Positions 33,045 through 46,200 of a stretch of 64,000 nucleotides of DNA are shown here, in pieces. A model generated the notes under the pieces. That model was not told where the DNA came from and did not search any database. It was given only the letters and a program-made list of their open reading frames with translations. The translations under genes were made by a program, and so were the position numbers. Origin of the DNA: Volvox africanus (Eukaryota; Chlorophyta; Chlorophyceae; Chlamydomonadales; Volvocaceae); assembly GCA_030268105.1 (NCBI GenBank), contig BSDZ01000013.1:3515001-3579000 (forward strand), read 5' to 3'. Position 1 is the stretch's first letter. Each line of letters begins with the position of its first letter.

Positions 33045-36029
33045 ATGTCCCTGCAGGCAGCATCAGTATCAACAGTGGAAGGCGCTACTTCACATTTTAA
33101 AAGGGCCTCTATAGAGCGTCCCTCTTTATTGCCGCCACTGCCGCCGTCGCCGTTGCCGGCACCACAGCTGCGACCAACACCTTCGCCGTCACGGTCACCG
33201 CAACCCTTATCAGAGTCGGTCTCAACGCCACAGCTGTCGCCAGCGCCAACGGAATCGTCTATCCCTCGAACTTTAAAATCTACGCCGGGGATGTCGCCGC
33301 CAGCATCTCTTCTGCCACGACTGCCTCCACAGCCAGTGCTGTTGGCCCCGCTGTCACTGCTGCCGCAACCGGCGCCATCTCAATCTCTTCTGCACCGGCT
33401 TCCCCATGAGCTGTGGGCTCGAGTTGCCGCCCATTTGGATAAGGACGGACGGGACTGTTTGAGACTTTGCAGCAGAGAGACCCGTGCTGCAGTTGACGCC
33501 ACCATCACGCGACTCCGTGTGATATACGGCAGTGCTGTAACAACGCAACGAGCGCCATCTTCGGCAGCAATGGTGGAGCTGGCGCTACGCGGGATGCTGC
33601 TTCGGGGCTGTCGGCCGAGGAGTGTGAGATTGAGCCTCAGTGACTGTCCTGAGAATGACCCCGAACGCTCGGAGAAAGGGTAAGGAGAGACGGGGAGAGG
33701 AAGGGAAGGAGGGAGAGGAGGGGGGAAAGAGGAAGGGAAAGAGGATGGGAAGAAGGGACGGAAGGAGGGAGAGAGGGTGGGAGCAGTGAGGCGCGAGAGG
33801 GCGTTACGGACATTGTCTTGCGGACCTTGGTGGCTTGTGTTTATGTATCCGCTTCTTGCTGGTTGCTAATTGATGAATGATCACCGATTGCCACATGTCC
33901 ATTCCACTGCGACATTTGGCTGAACCCCATGCGCTCAACTAACCTCCTGTCCGATCAATTTGCTCCGTGCCCTCCTCGTCTCTTCTGCTATCTCCCAACT
34001 ACACCGAAGCCGGGTGGTCCTGGCGGCAATCGCGCAGTTGGGCGTTTTGGAGGAGCTCACCATCGCTGGACTCTGTCTGGACCCGTCAGCCCACAGCCGC
34101 ATGCAGGACCCGCACGCGCCAGGGGCGTCGCCCTCTACCGTTTCTGCGGTCACTGCCGCAGTGCAGGCTGTGCGCAGCGTGGCGTGGCTTCGCCTCGCCG
34201 GCACTTCCACCAGTGAGGAGTCGCTACTGCCGGGGCTTCAGGCGCTACTGCCGGCCGCCACGCGGCTTCAGGAGCTGGAGCTGTGTAACTTGGACATCAG
34301 CAGTCTAGCCCTCTGCGGTACTTCGAGCCTCGTGCATCCAGCTTGGCAGCCGCTGTGGGAAGCGACGAGGCTGCGCCGTCTGGTGCTCAACTTCCGCGAC
34401 GGCTGCGTTGGTGACGGGGTCGCCGCCGGTGCGTCGTCGTTAGCTCTGGGCGTGGCTGGCATGACGCAGCTTCGGTCGTTGTGTTTGGGGCTGTGGCGGG
34501 ACGATGGTGGGTCCTTACTGGCAGCCGCTTTGCCCATCATCGCGGGCACCCTGACGGGCCTTAGGAGCTTGGAGCTGCGAACCGACTCCCCGCCAACCAA
34601 CTTGCTGGCCTGTCTCGCGGGCGGCTCGCGGATGCGACTACAGGAGCTGGCGCTGCATTGTGAGCACTGCAACGGCGGCCTGCAGGACATGCACCTCCTC
34701 CGCCAATTGACGGCGTTGACCAGCCTGACGCTGGTCAACGCGCTGCCACCCGACGGGTTGCTGCGAGCCGCTGCTGTTGCGGGAGGCGGCGACGCCGCCT
34801 TTATGGCAGTGGAAGGCAGCGGCGGTGCCACCGCCGACAGGGATGCGGCCGCGTCACACCTGCCGCCGGCATTGCGGGTGCTGCGGCTGAACCGGCCACT
34901 CAGTGTGTCCCAGCTGGCGGCACTCATCACCCCGCCCTCTCTGACCCGCGTGTCGTTTGGACCTACTGCTGAACCAATACGGCTGCCGGACGCGGCGACG
35001 GGCCCTCAGGAAGTGCGGCGGCAGGTGGCGGCGGCGGTCGCAAAACTGGCAGCCTGGGGCGTGCATGACCTAGCGCTGGGGGCACCGCCGCCGCCACCAT
35101 CGCCGTCACCATGGCTACCGCTGCCGATCAGACCCTTCATGCAGCCCTTGAGCGGGATTTGGATCCGGGAGTTGGCAGCTTTGAAGCTGCGCACCTTGCG
35201 GTTGTACGACATTGCACTGGATGCGTCGGGGGCGCGGGCGCTGGCGGCGGCAGTGGGTGCGTCTCTGGAGGAGCTCACCGTCGACAGCCCCGGCACATCG
35301 CTGTTGCAGCTACTGCCGGGCCTAGTTCGCATGCCACGTTTGCGGCAGCTGACGGTATCGGGCTCTGCTTGCGATGGAATGTCGCAGGTACGCTGCAGCG
35401 GCGACCAACGTTTGGTCGCCGCCGCCGCAGCAGCAGCAGCAGGTAGTGGCAACGGCCCTCACAGCGGCCCCGGGTCTGCCGGGCTGTTGATGACGCAACC
35501 TTCCATTCTTAAGCAGCCCTGGGGGCAGTCGCCGCAACTGCCGGCTGAACAACATCAGAAGCATCATCAACATCAACATTACCATCATGGAGGCGGTGTT
35601 CGCACTGTTGGTCTCGGCGGAGGTGGTGGGAGTCATGAGCAGCAAGAGGACGAGGAGAGCAAGGAGGAGCTAGACGAACAGCCGCGAGGTTGGGCGAGCT
35701 GGCTACTGGCGTTGCTGGCTGCAGGAGTGCATGTGCGGCTGTGGCATAACGTTACTGGGCCCCAGCACTATAACCTGGACCCCAACCCCTTTCTTCCCAG
35801 CCACGTCAGGGCTGGTGGGGGTGGTGGGGTCGGCGGCGGTGTTCCCGTGGTCAGCAGTGAGGATCCGGTAGCGCTGATGGCGGCGGTGGAGGCGGTGGCA
35901 GCAACGCTGCGCGCCATGGAGGATCTGGACCAGTGTTCCGGTTGGGGCAGGCTGCAGGTGCGGTTTACCCAGGGCGCTGTGAACCCCATGCTGCGTTGGG
36001 GCCACTTGGCCTGGAACGATACGGCGTAA
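33045..36029 (+). CDS. F-box protein with C-terminal leucine-rich repeats
   Basis: Two exons, 33045-33679 and 34010-36029, join in phase through a 330-bp GT-AG intron that is very purine-rich at its start, giving 884 residues. Residues about 25-118 are Pro/Ser-rich. An F-box follows (LLHRLPHELWARVAAHLDKD, then GRDCLRLCSRETRAAVDA), the Skp1-binding element of SCF ubiquitin ligases. Exon 2 encodes irregular leucine-rich repeats: LEELTIAGLCL, LQELELCNLDIS, LRRLVLNF, LRSLCLGLW, LRSLELRTDS, LQELALHCEHC, LTSLTLVNAL, LRVLRLNRPL, LRTLRLYDIALD, LEELTVDSPG, LRQLTVSGS. Insertions of His/Gln (HQKHHQHQHYHH), Gly and acidic runs interrupt the tail. The likely role is substrate receptor in protein degradation; substrate unknown. 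The 5' start is the first in-frame Met seen, and an upstream exon cannot be excluded. Confidence 0.8.
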
Positions 36030-39000
36030 AAGTGGATATCGCATTCATCGTCACGGTTTGCGGGAGCCAGAGGAGCTTCCTTGTGAACTACGATTGCGAG
36101 ATACGGCTACTGCTTTGTGTCAGTCTCTCTTTCGACAGATACATTTATATCTCCCGTCTGGATTTGGATTTGGATTTGGGTTCGTCACTCCATCCCTCCA
36201 CATACATGTTCTTCCTTTGTCCTCCTTCCCCGCCTCCTTCGAGCAGCTGTGGTTGTGTGGGCACCCGGAAACTACTCAGCGACCCCGCCCTGTTGATGAA
36301 ATGATGGGTCAAAGAAAATGGCAGGCAAAGCTTTTTTTCTGTTCAGCTAACTCCCTTTAAGACGCTCGGCTGCTCGCAGCAACCTTCCGCTGGGTAATAA
36401 AATATATAATGCCGACGTTTCTTTGATTATGCATTGCGGGATGGAGTTGGGGTAATGCAACACGACAAAACGCACGTAGGAATGGTTAGGGAGGCGATAA
36501 GAAAGGCAGGAAGGCTTAGTCATTGATTTCGGGATGTTGGGGCGTGGATGGAACAGAAAGATGATTCAACGTGCATGACGTAACGCAGCGCCCAAATTAT
36601 AACAAAAGTGAACATCGAGGTTTTTATTTCAAGTCTCAGTATTTTTATGTACTTCCAAGTTAGTTGATGATTGACGAATAACCATTCGTTCACTAACGGT
36701 TTCTGGATTGTCACGTAGTGATCGTAGGTGGCGGTTGTTCTAGTCCGTTAGACTGTTAGTGGATGAAGCCAAAGCATGGTACGATGTTCGTCCCAGGAGC
36801 AACCACCGCTGGCACGTGGTGGCTCGCAGGCTCACGATGTGTGAGTCAACTTGCACCTAGATGTGCCTCGGCCCGAGGCGCGCGACCCGAGGGAGGGCCG
36901 GCGTGAGGACAGCGGAACCAGCCGGACGCTCAAATCCTGCTGGATGCGAGCTGCCGTCTGCCCCTATCCTAGCATTTCGGCGTGATGGCCGATTGAGGTG
37001 GGGAAAAAGGGAGGTCCATTAATTGTACGAGGTAATATTGGGGTCTTAGGAATGCGCATTCGAGTAAGGGTAGTAGTGCATGACAGATTCCGTGTATGTG
37101 CCGTACAAGTGCGGTATGATCGCCGCTAGCCTATATGGTGGAGATGTGGTGTCTACCATGATGGTGCGGAGGAGGCAGCAGGGAGCGGTGGGACCACCCC
37201 CGGTCTATTACGATCTATCTACTATATTTATAGCTAGATAGACAGGATCGACATTCAGAAGAAATATTCCCTATTTACCTCCAGAGCAGCAGTCGGGAGC
37301 GGGCACTCGCGGAGACGATTGTGGATGCTGATGTCAGTCTCCTTCGCGCTCTGCGATAAGGAATGTCGTACGCGTTGCACCGTACGGCGTGGATCGCTTT
37401 AGTTAGTTCGTAGCGCACCTATAAGTCGGATGGGCACCATTGGTTCCTCCGGCTTCTGCCTAGGATCTCTTAGTTCCCTCTATAGCTTCGCCTAGGGCTT
37501 TCTGCGGTGCTGTGTCGGAGTCTTGGGTTTTGGGGGTCCTGGACTCAGCTTGCAGACGACGAAGGCACATCATCTCTTGATCATCTTTCCCGTATACGTA
37601 CGGCAGTGCATTTCGCTCCCGCCTCTCCTAGTCAACTGTGTTAAGTCTGTCTCGTTCATAAGCGACGACATGGTCAACAGTGTACATGGTCAACCGACGG
37701 AACCAACTCTTTTTTAAGACGCAAAAAGTAATCCCTTCATCATCTGTCCTCCTCCGCCGCCGCCGTTAGCAACAGCAGTACGAGCCGAAGCGTATTTTGC
37801 TTCGTTTAGGTTGTGTCTTCTTGCGTAGGTGCGCATGGAAGTGTACCATTCATGGCAGTTGGCCCCATTCAGTTGGGCCGTGCGGATGTTATGATAGCTT
37901 TTTTGCGTAGGGTCCGGGAGAGGGGCGGCTGCCTTTGGCGTTCATGCATTCCGAGAGGCTAGCAAGGACCTAGACCGCCGGCTATGAGCGATTCACATGC
38001 GCGGCTCTTAGATGTGTTGTTTTTTAATTGTATGGACGTTTCGTCCAGTCTAGACATGCTCCCTAGTCTTATCTGCGGCGTACCAAAGAAAAACGTTTTG
38101 GCATCTTCCTGGGCGTCAGGACGAGTGGGGGAAAAGGGTGGGAGGCGAGCTCCCTTGTCCCCACACGTGCCGACCGGCCGGAAGGGGGAGCTCCTCGCGA
38201 TTCGTCGTTAATTCATCACCTTCCGATCTGGCATCTACATGCGCCCTCGCGGTTTGCAGGATGGGTTGTGCGCAGAGGAGCGGAGCGATGCGTTTCTCTG
38301 CTCGCCATGCAGGCCCCCCTCATCGTCCATCCATCCGTCTATCTATCCAGGCCTTATTCGTGCAGTACTGGGTCCTGTATGGTACATGCATAAATACTCT
38401 CATGTTTCTCATGTTCATGATACATTTTCCACCGTACGTATGCGTACCATGATCCCGATAACGTACAAGCTATAAAGGTCTACAGATGTGTGCGCCGTGA
38501 TCCTCATTTTCGTTACTATAGTACTTAGTTAACTTAGTCGTGCAGGTTTTGCTTCGGGGGTTGACCCTCGTGGGGCGAGCGCCGGCTTCCTCACCTTGTA
38601 AATCGTGTGCTTGGTAAGGTGGTGAAACAGCGGCACGCGTTCTCGCACGATATGAAGCTTGTGTTTTTTGGGTGTGTGTGTGCAAAGCCACCAAGTGGAC
38701 GTCCGCCAATTGTGAGCGGGTGTATTCTCGGCATGCACGGTGACATCGGCGTGTCGCTTGTATGCTATCAACCTCGTGCACAGGCTTTTAAACAAGCTGT
38801 GGGGAGTTGTGACGAGAGGACGGGATGCATCAGTGTGTAAGCCGGAGCAGAAGATGCAGCTTGTAACCAAGCACCGCTTCCAAGGCGTGTAGCAGATATC
38901 GACTCCGCATGAGCGACGTGCTCTTTCACCGGTTCTGGAAGTGAGGTTCGCTTGAGACAAGCCCGGAACGTGTGTAGCGTGCACTGATGGATGCAGCACC

Positions 39001-40254
39001 GATCAAGTGTTGCGTGGTGGGGAGTGCTTCGTATAGCTTGGACGCGCGATGGTGTAATGCTTTGCTGGCTCGCTTGCTCTGTGTGCAAGATCTGCGTGGC
39101 ATTGACTGCATGCTGCCATAAAACGTAGTTCAAGGTTAACAGTATGTTGTCAGAGTGCTAGTCTGACCAAGTCGCCCATTCTCAGCGTCCGTACGTATAT
39201 ACACAAACTAGGCTACGAGCTGTTAGTATGGGACTCAGGGTGTATTCGTTCATCACCGGTGGCAGCGCCCTCCCTTGATCCAGAGTGCCTCTTGAGTTGC
39301 GTCGAGCACTTCCCTATCGCACAAGAGGCATATGTGGTACCGCCAACATATGCAGCGGTCGGATGGCCGGATACCTCATGATGTTGGATGTCGGATGTAC
39401 GCCGTTCGTATTCACTCTGGTCATTGCAGACCAGTGCTGAATCACACGAAGCACCTCTGCTACCGGAAACTGCCACCTCACCGCCGGGGTTTTCAGCCAC
39501 TACCAGCAGCAGCAGAAGCCGGTATCCGTATCCAGTCACGGGAAATCGGGACTTACGGGAGCCTCTTAGCCACACTGCGAAGAAGTCGCCCAGATGGGCT
39601 GCTATCCTCAGGAACCGAGGGAGGGGAAATTTACAGGGCATGGCATGGTGTTATGGACTCAAACGGAATTTTTGTCGAGGCTGGCACTTGGGGGATTCAG
39701 TCACACCGACCGATCGACCGAATCTCTGCGGCTCCCAACCACCAAGCCAACCGAATTTCGGTAAGGGATGATATGCCTTTATGCGAGAGACTGTAACACA
39801 CTTCGACGCTTCGAGGATGCTAAACATGCTGACTGGTAATGCGACGCACCATGGTCGCAGCTATCTCTCGACACCTGGAGAGACTGGACTCTTTATCCGA
39901 AACATTCCGTCATGTCCAATATCGCTTATTAGCACAAAGAACTATTATAGAAGGTATCAAGTTTGCTGTACCACAGAAAATACATCGACAGGCTTTTCGA
40001 CAAGAAAACTCCTATTCGAGTGAACTTCACGATGCTAGGTTGGTTGCTAACCTAAATGGTATGAAATGAAAATATACACGTAGATGTTCTGGATTCAATG
40101 ATGACGTCGTGTAAAAGCCCTAGTCATAGTCAGACGAAGTTCCGTACCCTGAATTGCCACTATCCCTGTAAATGAATCCCCGTTACCATGGTCTGCTTAC
40201 AGCTACAATACCCCGCATATTGTTATAGTCTCATGCTTGGAATGATTACTGGGA
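36030..40254. other. Gene-poor region between the F-box and CtpA genes
   Basis: No supported gene in about 4.2 kb. The left end is likely F-box 3' UTR. Small frames near 37984-38211, 38529-38999 and 39213-39796 show no motifs or consistent splicing. An AT-rich imperfect inverted patch (CTATCTACTATATTTATAGCTAGATAG) lies near 37206-37240. The right end should hold the promoter of the CtpA gene. Confidence 0.5.
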
Positions 40255-43200
40255 ATGCACATGATAGGTAGGCCTACTCGCATTCCCTGCTGCAACGCCA
40301 AGCTGGTTTCTGGGCCGGATGTCCGAGCAGCTCGGCTAGTACAATACGCTTGCTTCACAGACAGGAAGAAGAAAAATTCAAAAACCTCCTTGCCAGAGAC
40401 ACCTGTGCCCAACTCCCTTGCGGAATATGATGTTGGATGCAACCCCAGCTTTCTGCGCGTAGCCCTTCGCGCAGCATTTGCATTTGTATGTTCTACAGCT
40501 GTCACTTTATCCTCGGGTCCCGAGCCCGGCTGGGGATGGCCTCCGGGAGCGAGGGCCGAGGCGGCCGAGGCGTATAGTGTTGCGGCTTATGAGCGTGCCG
40601 TGGCAGGTCGACGGGACGGGGGCGGTGATGGTCCCAACTTGGCCCTTTTCACAGAGGATGCACAGAAGGCCATGTCAAGGTGGGTATGGTAATTATCGCG
40701 AGCGGGAAGACAGGAAGATGTAAGCTGGGGAGTAGGGGCTGGGAAGGTCTGGCCAGGGGTGGGCGGAGGCTGGGCGGAGAGGACCGACTGGGGGTTCGCG
40801 GGCCGGGGTACGGCAAATGCGAGAAGTGAACTGTGTTTTCGTCTTTTTGAGGTTATCTATGAGTGGGTGGGGTGGGCAGTGGGGTGAGGCCGGGAATTCA
40901 GGGAGCAGGGATTCGACGATGATTTGAAACTTGAGCTGGAGGACCTAGGCTGTATTGCCGAGCTCTTGGCAACCTGGACGGCGGACCTGGACACTTGTTA
41001 TGGCGAGGTAGTGAGGGCGCGGTGGCAGAATCGACATCGCAGGGGACTATGTGACGCGGCATTGTGAACAAGGTGCCCCGAAGTTGCGCGTGATGGCGCA
41101 TCGTGGGTCAGGGTCTGTTCAGTGGTGTTGTCTTGATTTGATGATTCACACATGCTTGGGTGGTGATAGGAGGACGGCAAGAAGGTTAAAGAGGCTTTCA
41201 GCGTACAGCAGGCTGCGAAGGTAAGGGGACGCTGGGGGGCTCAGAAAAAAGCATCTGCATTTAACCCCATACTCCAGTCAGTGTCTTGCTCCATCATCAC
41301 GACGCTCCCCGCACCAGCCTGCAATAACCGTGAGACGATGACACAGTGCAGCACGGGGAGTTCAGGCCGAATCCACTCGAGCTGGATATGTAAAATACAT
41401 TAGCTGCTCATAAAAAGGAGGGCCACTCCGAGATGAAGAGAGGCGGGAGATTTGAAATGTAGCAAATGATCGTGCACGTAAGGCAAGACAAGGCTATGTG
41501 AGAGCAATGTATTATATTGACACATGGCGGCGGACATCTAGTCGTGTGCTGGCGGAGACATAGGCATTTGGAGGTGGGAGTTGGGGGGTGGCAGTGCGGC
41601 TCCCAGCCCCTCCTCGCACCCCGAGTTGAACGTGATGCTGGAGGCGGCCAGCTGCGGATGGAAAGATCAAGAACTGACATGTGACACCGAGAGGGCTGTC
41701 GTCGTTGGCGTGTTCGTGATCTTGATCAGGACTTGTCCTTTACAATACTGACAGCGCTTAGTGGCGCCTAGTGATGATGCGGTGTTTTGAGGCAGTGCTT
41801 CTATCCCCGCGAAAAAGGAACAACCCCGCCTCGTCCATCCCGTTGCATGATCGATTTGAGGATGTGACTTATCGGGAGCGTTTCATTCCTATCGCAATTC
41901 CCCCCCTCCCTTCTCCTCCCCTCCCCTCCCTTCCCTTCCCCCCCACACTTCCCTTCATGCGCGCCACCCTTCGCTTCCTTATGGCAGACTGCTGCAGTAC
42001 GCCCGTTATGTGGAGTCAATATCCGCGGCCGAGCATTCCTGTGGGCCCGCATGCACCGAGAACAGGGAGATGCTAGAGAAGGCCTGGCAGGTGACAGTAA
42101 TTGCCGGAAAGTCTCAACGCGATTCAAGTTGCGGTCAGCTTGGGAGAGCAGCTCTCCAGCCCTAAGGCGTCAGCTCAAGCAGCGCGCAGCGCGGGCGGCC
42201 TGAATGTAGGCGGGCTCCTTTGAAAGCTCCCATACCGCTGTGATGAAAAGAAGGAAACGGATGTGACAGTTGGCGGGGAGGGCGTTTACCGCCATAACCC
42301 AGCAGCTTCTAAGCAGATGGGTGATGGAAGCTGCTGGGTTATGGAGGGGAGGAAGCGTTACAGGGCCCGGGAAGAGGGAGGGGAGGGCAATGACGATGTG
42401 TATTGCGGTGATGGTCTGGGGCCTGTGCTGGTGTGATTCGTAAGGGGGGCCGGGGGGTTCCATTCGTGCGGCCCAAACGCCTGCTGGTGGTGCGACCCCT
42501 AGTTGAGCCCCACCCGCCTCTGGTGCCCTGCAGGTGGTTGCCAGCGAACACTACTCCGCCAGCGGGGTTTTCTCTCAGAGGGCCTGGGCAGACACACTGC
42601 TGGAGGTGCTCAAGGTGGGACAGCTGTGTGTGTGCGTTTGTGTGTATGTGTGTGTATGAGCATATATGTTCGCAACAGGGCTGGGCAGTGCGGATTTGGG
42701 GTCCCGGGGGATTGGACCTGTTGGATGGGTATGGCCACATGCTGGTATGTTAACCTTCGCGCCTCCACCTCACCCCCCGTAACTCCCTTTACGCCCCCTC
42801 CCTCGCTCCCCGCCTCCCCCCTCCCTCAGTCCCACGACGGCCTGCTACCAACCAAGTCCGACCTGCAGGCCGCCATTTCCGATATGCTGTCGACCCTTCA
42901 GGACCCCTACACGGAGTTCCTGCCGCCCTCCGCGTTCAGGAGGGCCCTACGGCGCCCGCTGCCCAGAGAGCAGTCCTACCTGCGGGCGCAGTACGTGGGT
43001 AGGTCCCGCGAACAAACTCACGACTCTGGACGGGGGCGCTGTACCTCGCAGTCGCCCGCCTGCTGGTAGCTGTAAGCTCACTCATGGCCGGGAAGCGGCC
43101 GCGCGGGCGGCGAGACGGTTTGGAGAGGCAAAGGACGTGGCGGCGGACATGGGCGAGGTGGCTCCCGCCCTCGCCCTCAGCCCCCTCCGGGTCCGTTGTT

Positions 43201-46200
43201 GCTCCGGAACCACCGACTTCTGATCGAGGGGGCAGCGAGGTGCAAACGTGGGCTCGCGTCTGCACCCGCCTTTCCGCGGACGATGTATACGCTCAAAGAG
43301 CATTGCGTTGGCATTGTAAATGCCCGCATCGTCCGTTTCCACAAACCCTATTGACACCCCCCATCATCATCCCTCTCTCCCTGCCCCCCTCTCCCCCTCT
43401 CCCCCTCTCCCCCTAACTCCGCCCCCTCACCACTCCCCCGTCCCTCAGGTCTGGGCTTGGAGCTGGGTCCGGTGGCGCCGGGCGGGGGGCGGGTGGTGCT
43501 GGCCCCACTGGCGGGATCACCCGCGGAGGCAGCGGGGATCTCCCGAGGAGACCGCCTCATCAGCATTGGTGAGGCGTGTGTGTATGGGTGTGTGCGCCCG
43601 TGCGTGTGCTGCTCTTGTATTTGGCGGACAGGGGAAAGATAGCGGGGCAAGGCCCTGGCATGTTGCTGTGTGTTTTTTCTGAAATGCTTCGCGACTGCGA
43701 CACCGGCACCGGCACATGTGCATCACCTGCGGCTGTTCTCCATCTCACCAAGTCACGATCACCGCGGACCCAGTGTGCAATTTGTAACTTCACATCTTGA
43801 CGTGACCGGGGAGCTTGTTGCGCCACCCTCGTCCTTTCCCTGCGGCCCACTGTCATCCACCTACGGCGCCGCTGCCGCCGCCGCCGCCGCCGCCGCTGCC
43901 CCGCCACTCGTGTTTGTTCCTTTTGCCTCCAGACGGTACGCCCGTAGACCAGCTGGAAGTAGAACAGCTGCGGGGGCTTATGCGGGGCCCAGCAGGATCA
44001 ACCGCCACCTTGGAATGGATACCTGCGCCAACCGCCAACGCTGGGGCAGCAGCCGCCGCCGCAGCCGCCGCTTCTGCATCGGTCAGAAGCATTGCCTCCA
44101 ACAACCGCCCTTCTGTCGCTTCCGCCAGTACTGCCGCCAGTGCCGCATTCCGTCAGTCCTCCGGCGGACCCCGTATCATCAAGGATGTGGAGCGGAGGGA
44201 CCTGCCCCAACCCGCCATCAAGGCACGGCCGGATCTGCACACATCCACATCACCCTCCTCGGCGCCCCCTCCTCAGCGGTCCCTCTCAAACAGCCCCCGC
44301 CCCTTTGCTTGCTCACGTTATTGCTCCCACCTTAATCGCTAAAGCATCCCTAACCCCCACCCGCATCGGCGCCCTCCGACGGTTGGCGCCGAACTGCCGA
44401 GTGCACAATGGCACTGCTAAAGCAGCCAGTCCTTTGCATGTATGAATGCCACACCCGAACCCTTTTTTCATCGTACGACAGACTGCACATCCTGAAACAC
44501 ATCTGTAGATGGTACATGAAGGCAAAGGGGAGCATAGTTCCGTCACCTGTCGTACCTCTAGGTTGATCCACTCTCCCAATCTCCCCACTCTCACTCTCGC
44601 TGCAGGTCTCCAAAGTCTCCATGGGTCCCCCCGGCTTCTACGTGACATACGTACGGCTGTTGTATTTCGGCTCCGAAACCACGGAGGGGCTCGAGGCGGT
44701 GCTCCGGCGGAACGAGGGCGCCCCGGGGAATGTTGGCTACATCCTGGATCTAAGGAACAACCCGGGTAAGGCCCTCGGGGTCGGGCAGGAGGGAGAGACG
44801 GGTGAGGCGGGTGAGGGGGAGAATTACGGCGATGAAACCCAAATAATTCCCTTGTGAGGTTGGCAATATATGGCAATACTGGCAACGTCGAGGACGGGGG
44901 AGCAGCGGAGTGGCATATTGAGGATGAGGCGGGTAGGCTGTCACGGTGGTTGGGTTGGGGGGGTGGGGATGGAGGGGCGAGGGGGTATGTAATCGGACTT
45001 CCGCTCTCGCAACGGCAAGAAGGGTTTTGAGCACCCCTGTACCAACCCTCCCCCGATACACCGACAGGGCGGAGGGGGCCTGTTCAGACAACCCGCTTTC
45101 TCAAATGGATGAGATCTTCATTCCCCTTTCCCTCCCCGTCCCTCTCTCGCCCCCAACCCGCTTCCCCTCCAACCCGGCGCCCAACTCCCGCTCCAGGGGG
45201 GGTGTTCGAAGAGGCCATCGCGTCAGCCAGCATGTTCCTACGGCGCGGTGACGTCATCGCCAAGACCATTCGGGGGCCCGAGGAGGTGGTGGATACAGTT
45301 TGGCAGGTGGGGCAGCAAACCCTTGCTTCTGATGCATCATCACCTGACCGGGCAGGGGATTGCCGACACAGCCGGCGCCGGAGACAGCAGGGGAGGCGGG
45401 GGGAAGAGGGTGGCGAAACCACCTGGTATCAGAAGCCGTTACCAGGTTTCCAATTGCGACTTCAGGACTCGATGATGGCGAGCGGCTGTGAGGGAGTATG
45501 ATCTGGATCCGGATCGGGATCTGGTCCTCCTCCGCGTTTGCCGCCACGAGCTCCGCAGCGGCACTGGCGACCCTCCACTCCCACTCCCACTCCCACCCCC
45601 ACTCCCCGCTGCACAGGTGGGCAGTTTACCGTCCGAGGTGTTCCCAGGGCTGCCGGGAAAGCTGGCGTCTAAGCCCGTGGTTCTACTGGCCAACCGGAGT
45701 ACCGCCAGTGCCTCCGAGGTATCAGGGGAAGAGGGGAGGAGGTGGGCAACACCAGCCCCGCAGACACATATCGCGTGAGGGGGTAGCGCCGGATACTGTT
45801 GACATCAGAGAGGAGGTGACAGACAGACAGAGACAGACAAATAGACAGGCAGGTCATATAAGGCCCAAAGGTGATGTTTTGGGTATCAGGCTACGTTAAC
45901 ACAGACCTCAGCAGCACCCACCCGAGCTCCTCCCTCGCCCCACTTCCACTCACACCCCTGGACCTAGGTCCGCGTCACCACCACCCATTCCCACTTCGAC
46001 TCACCCTGCTCTGCCCACAGCCACCGTGTCCCGGTCACCACACGCCATGTCGGCTTGGCTGATTGGTTTCGATGAATTCTCACTCCTTGCATTCTCGCTG
46101 TCGCTCCACCCACCTGCCTCTCTCCACCCACCTGCCGGCTGCTGCCAGGTGTTCACGGGAGCGTTGCGAGATAACGGTCGGGCGGCCTTGCTGGGGGAGC

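Noticed and set aside
39213..39796. Overlapping frames on both strands suggestive of a retroelement remnant
   Set aside because: No reverse transcriptase, integrase or protease motif and no terminal repeats.
43865..43905. GCC/GCCGCT triplet run as a possible coding repeat
   Set aside because: It lies upstream of the exon 8 acceptor at 43932 and is intronic in the phase-consistent model.
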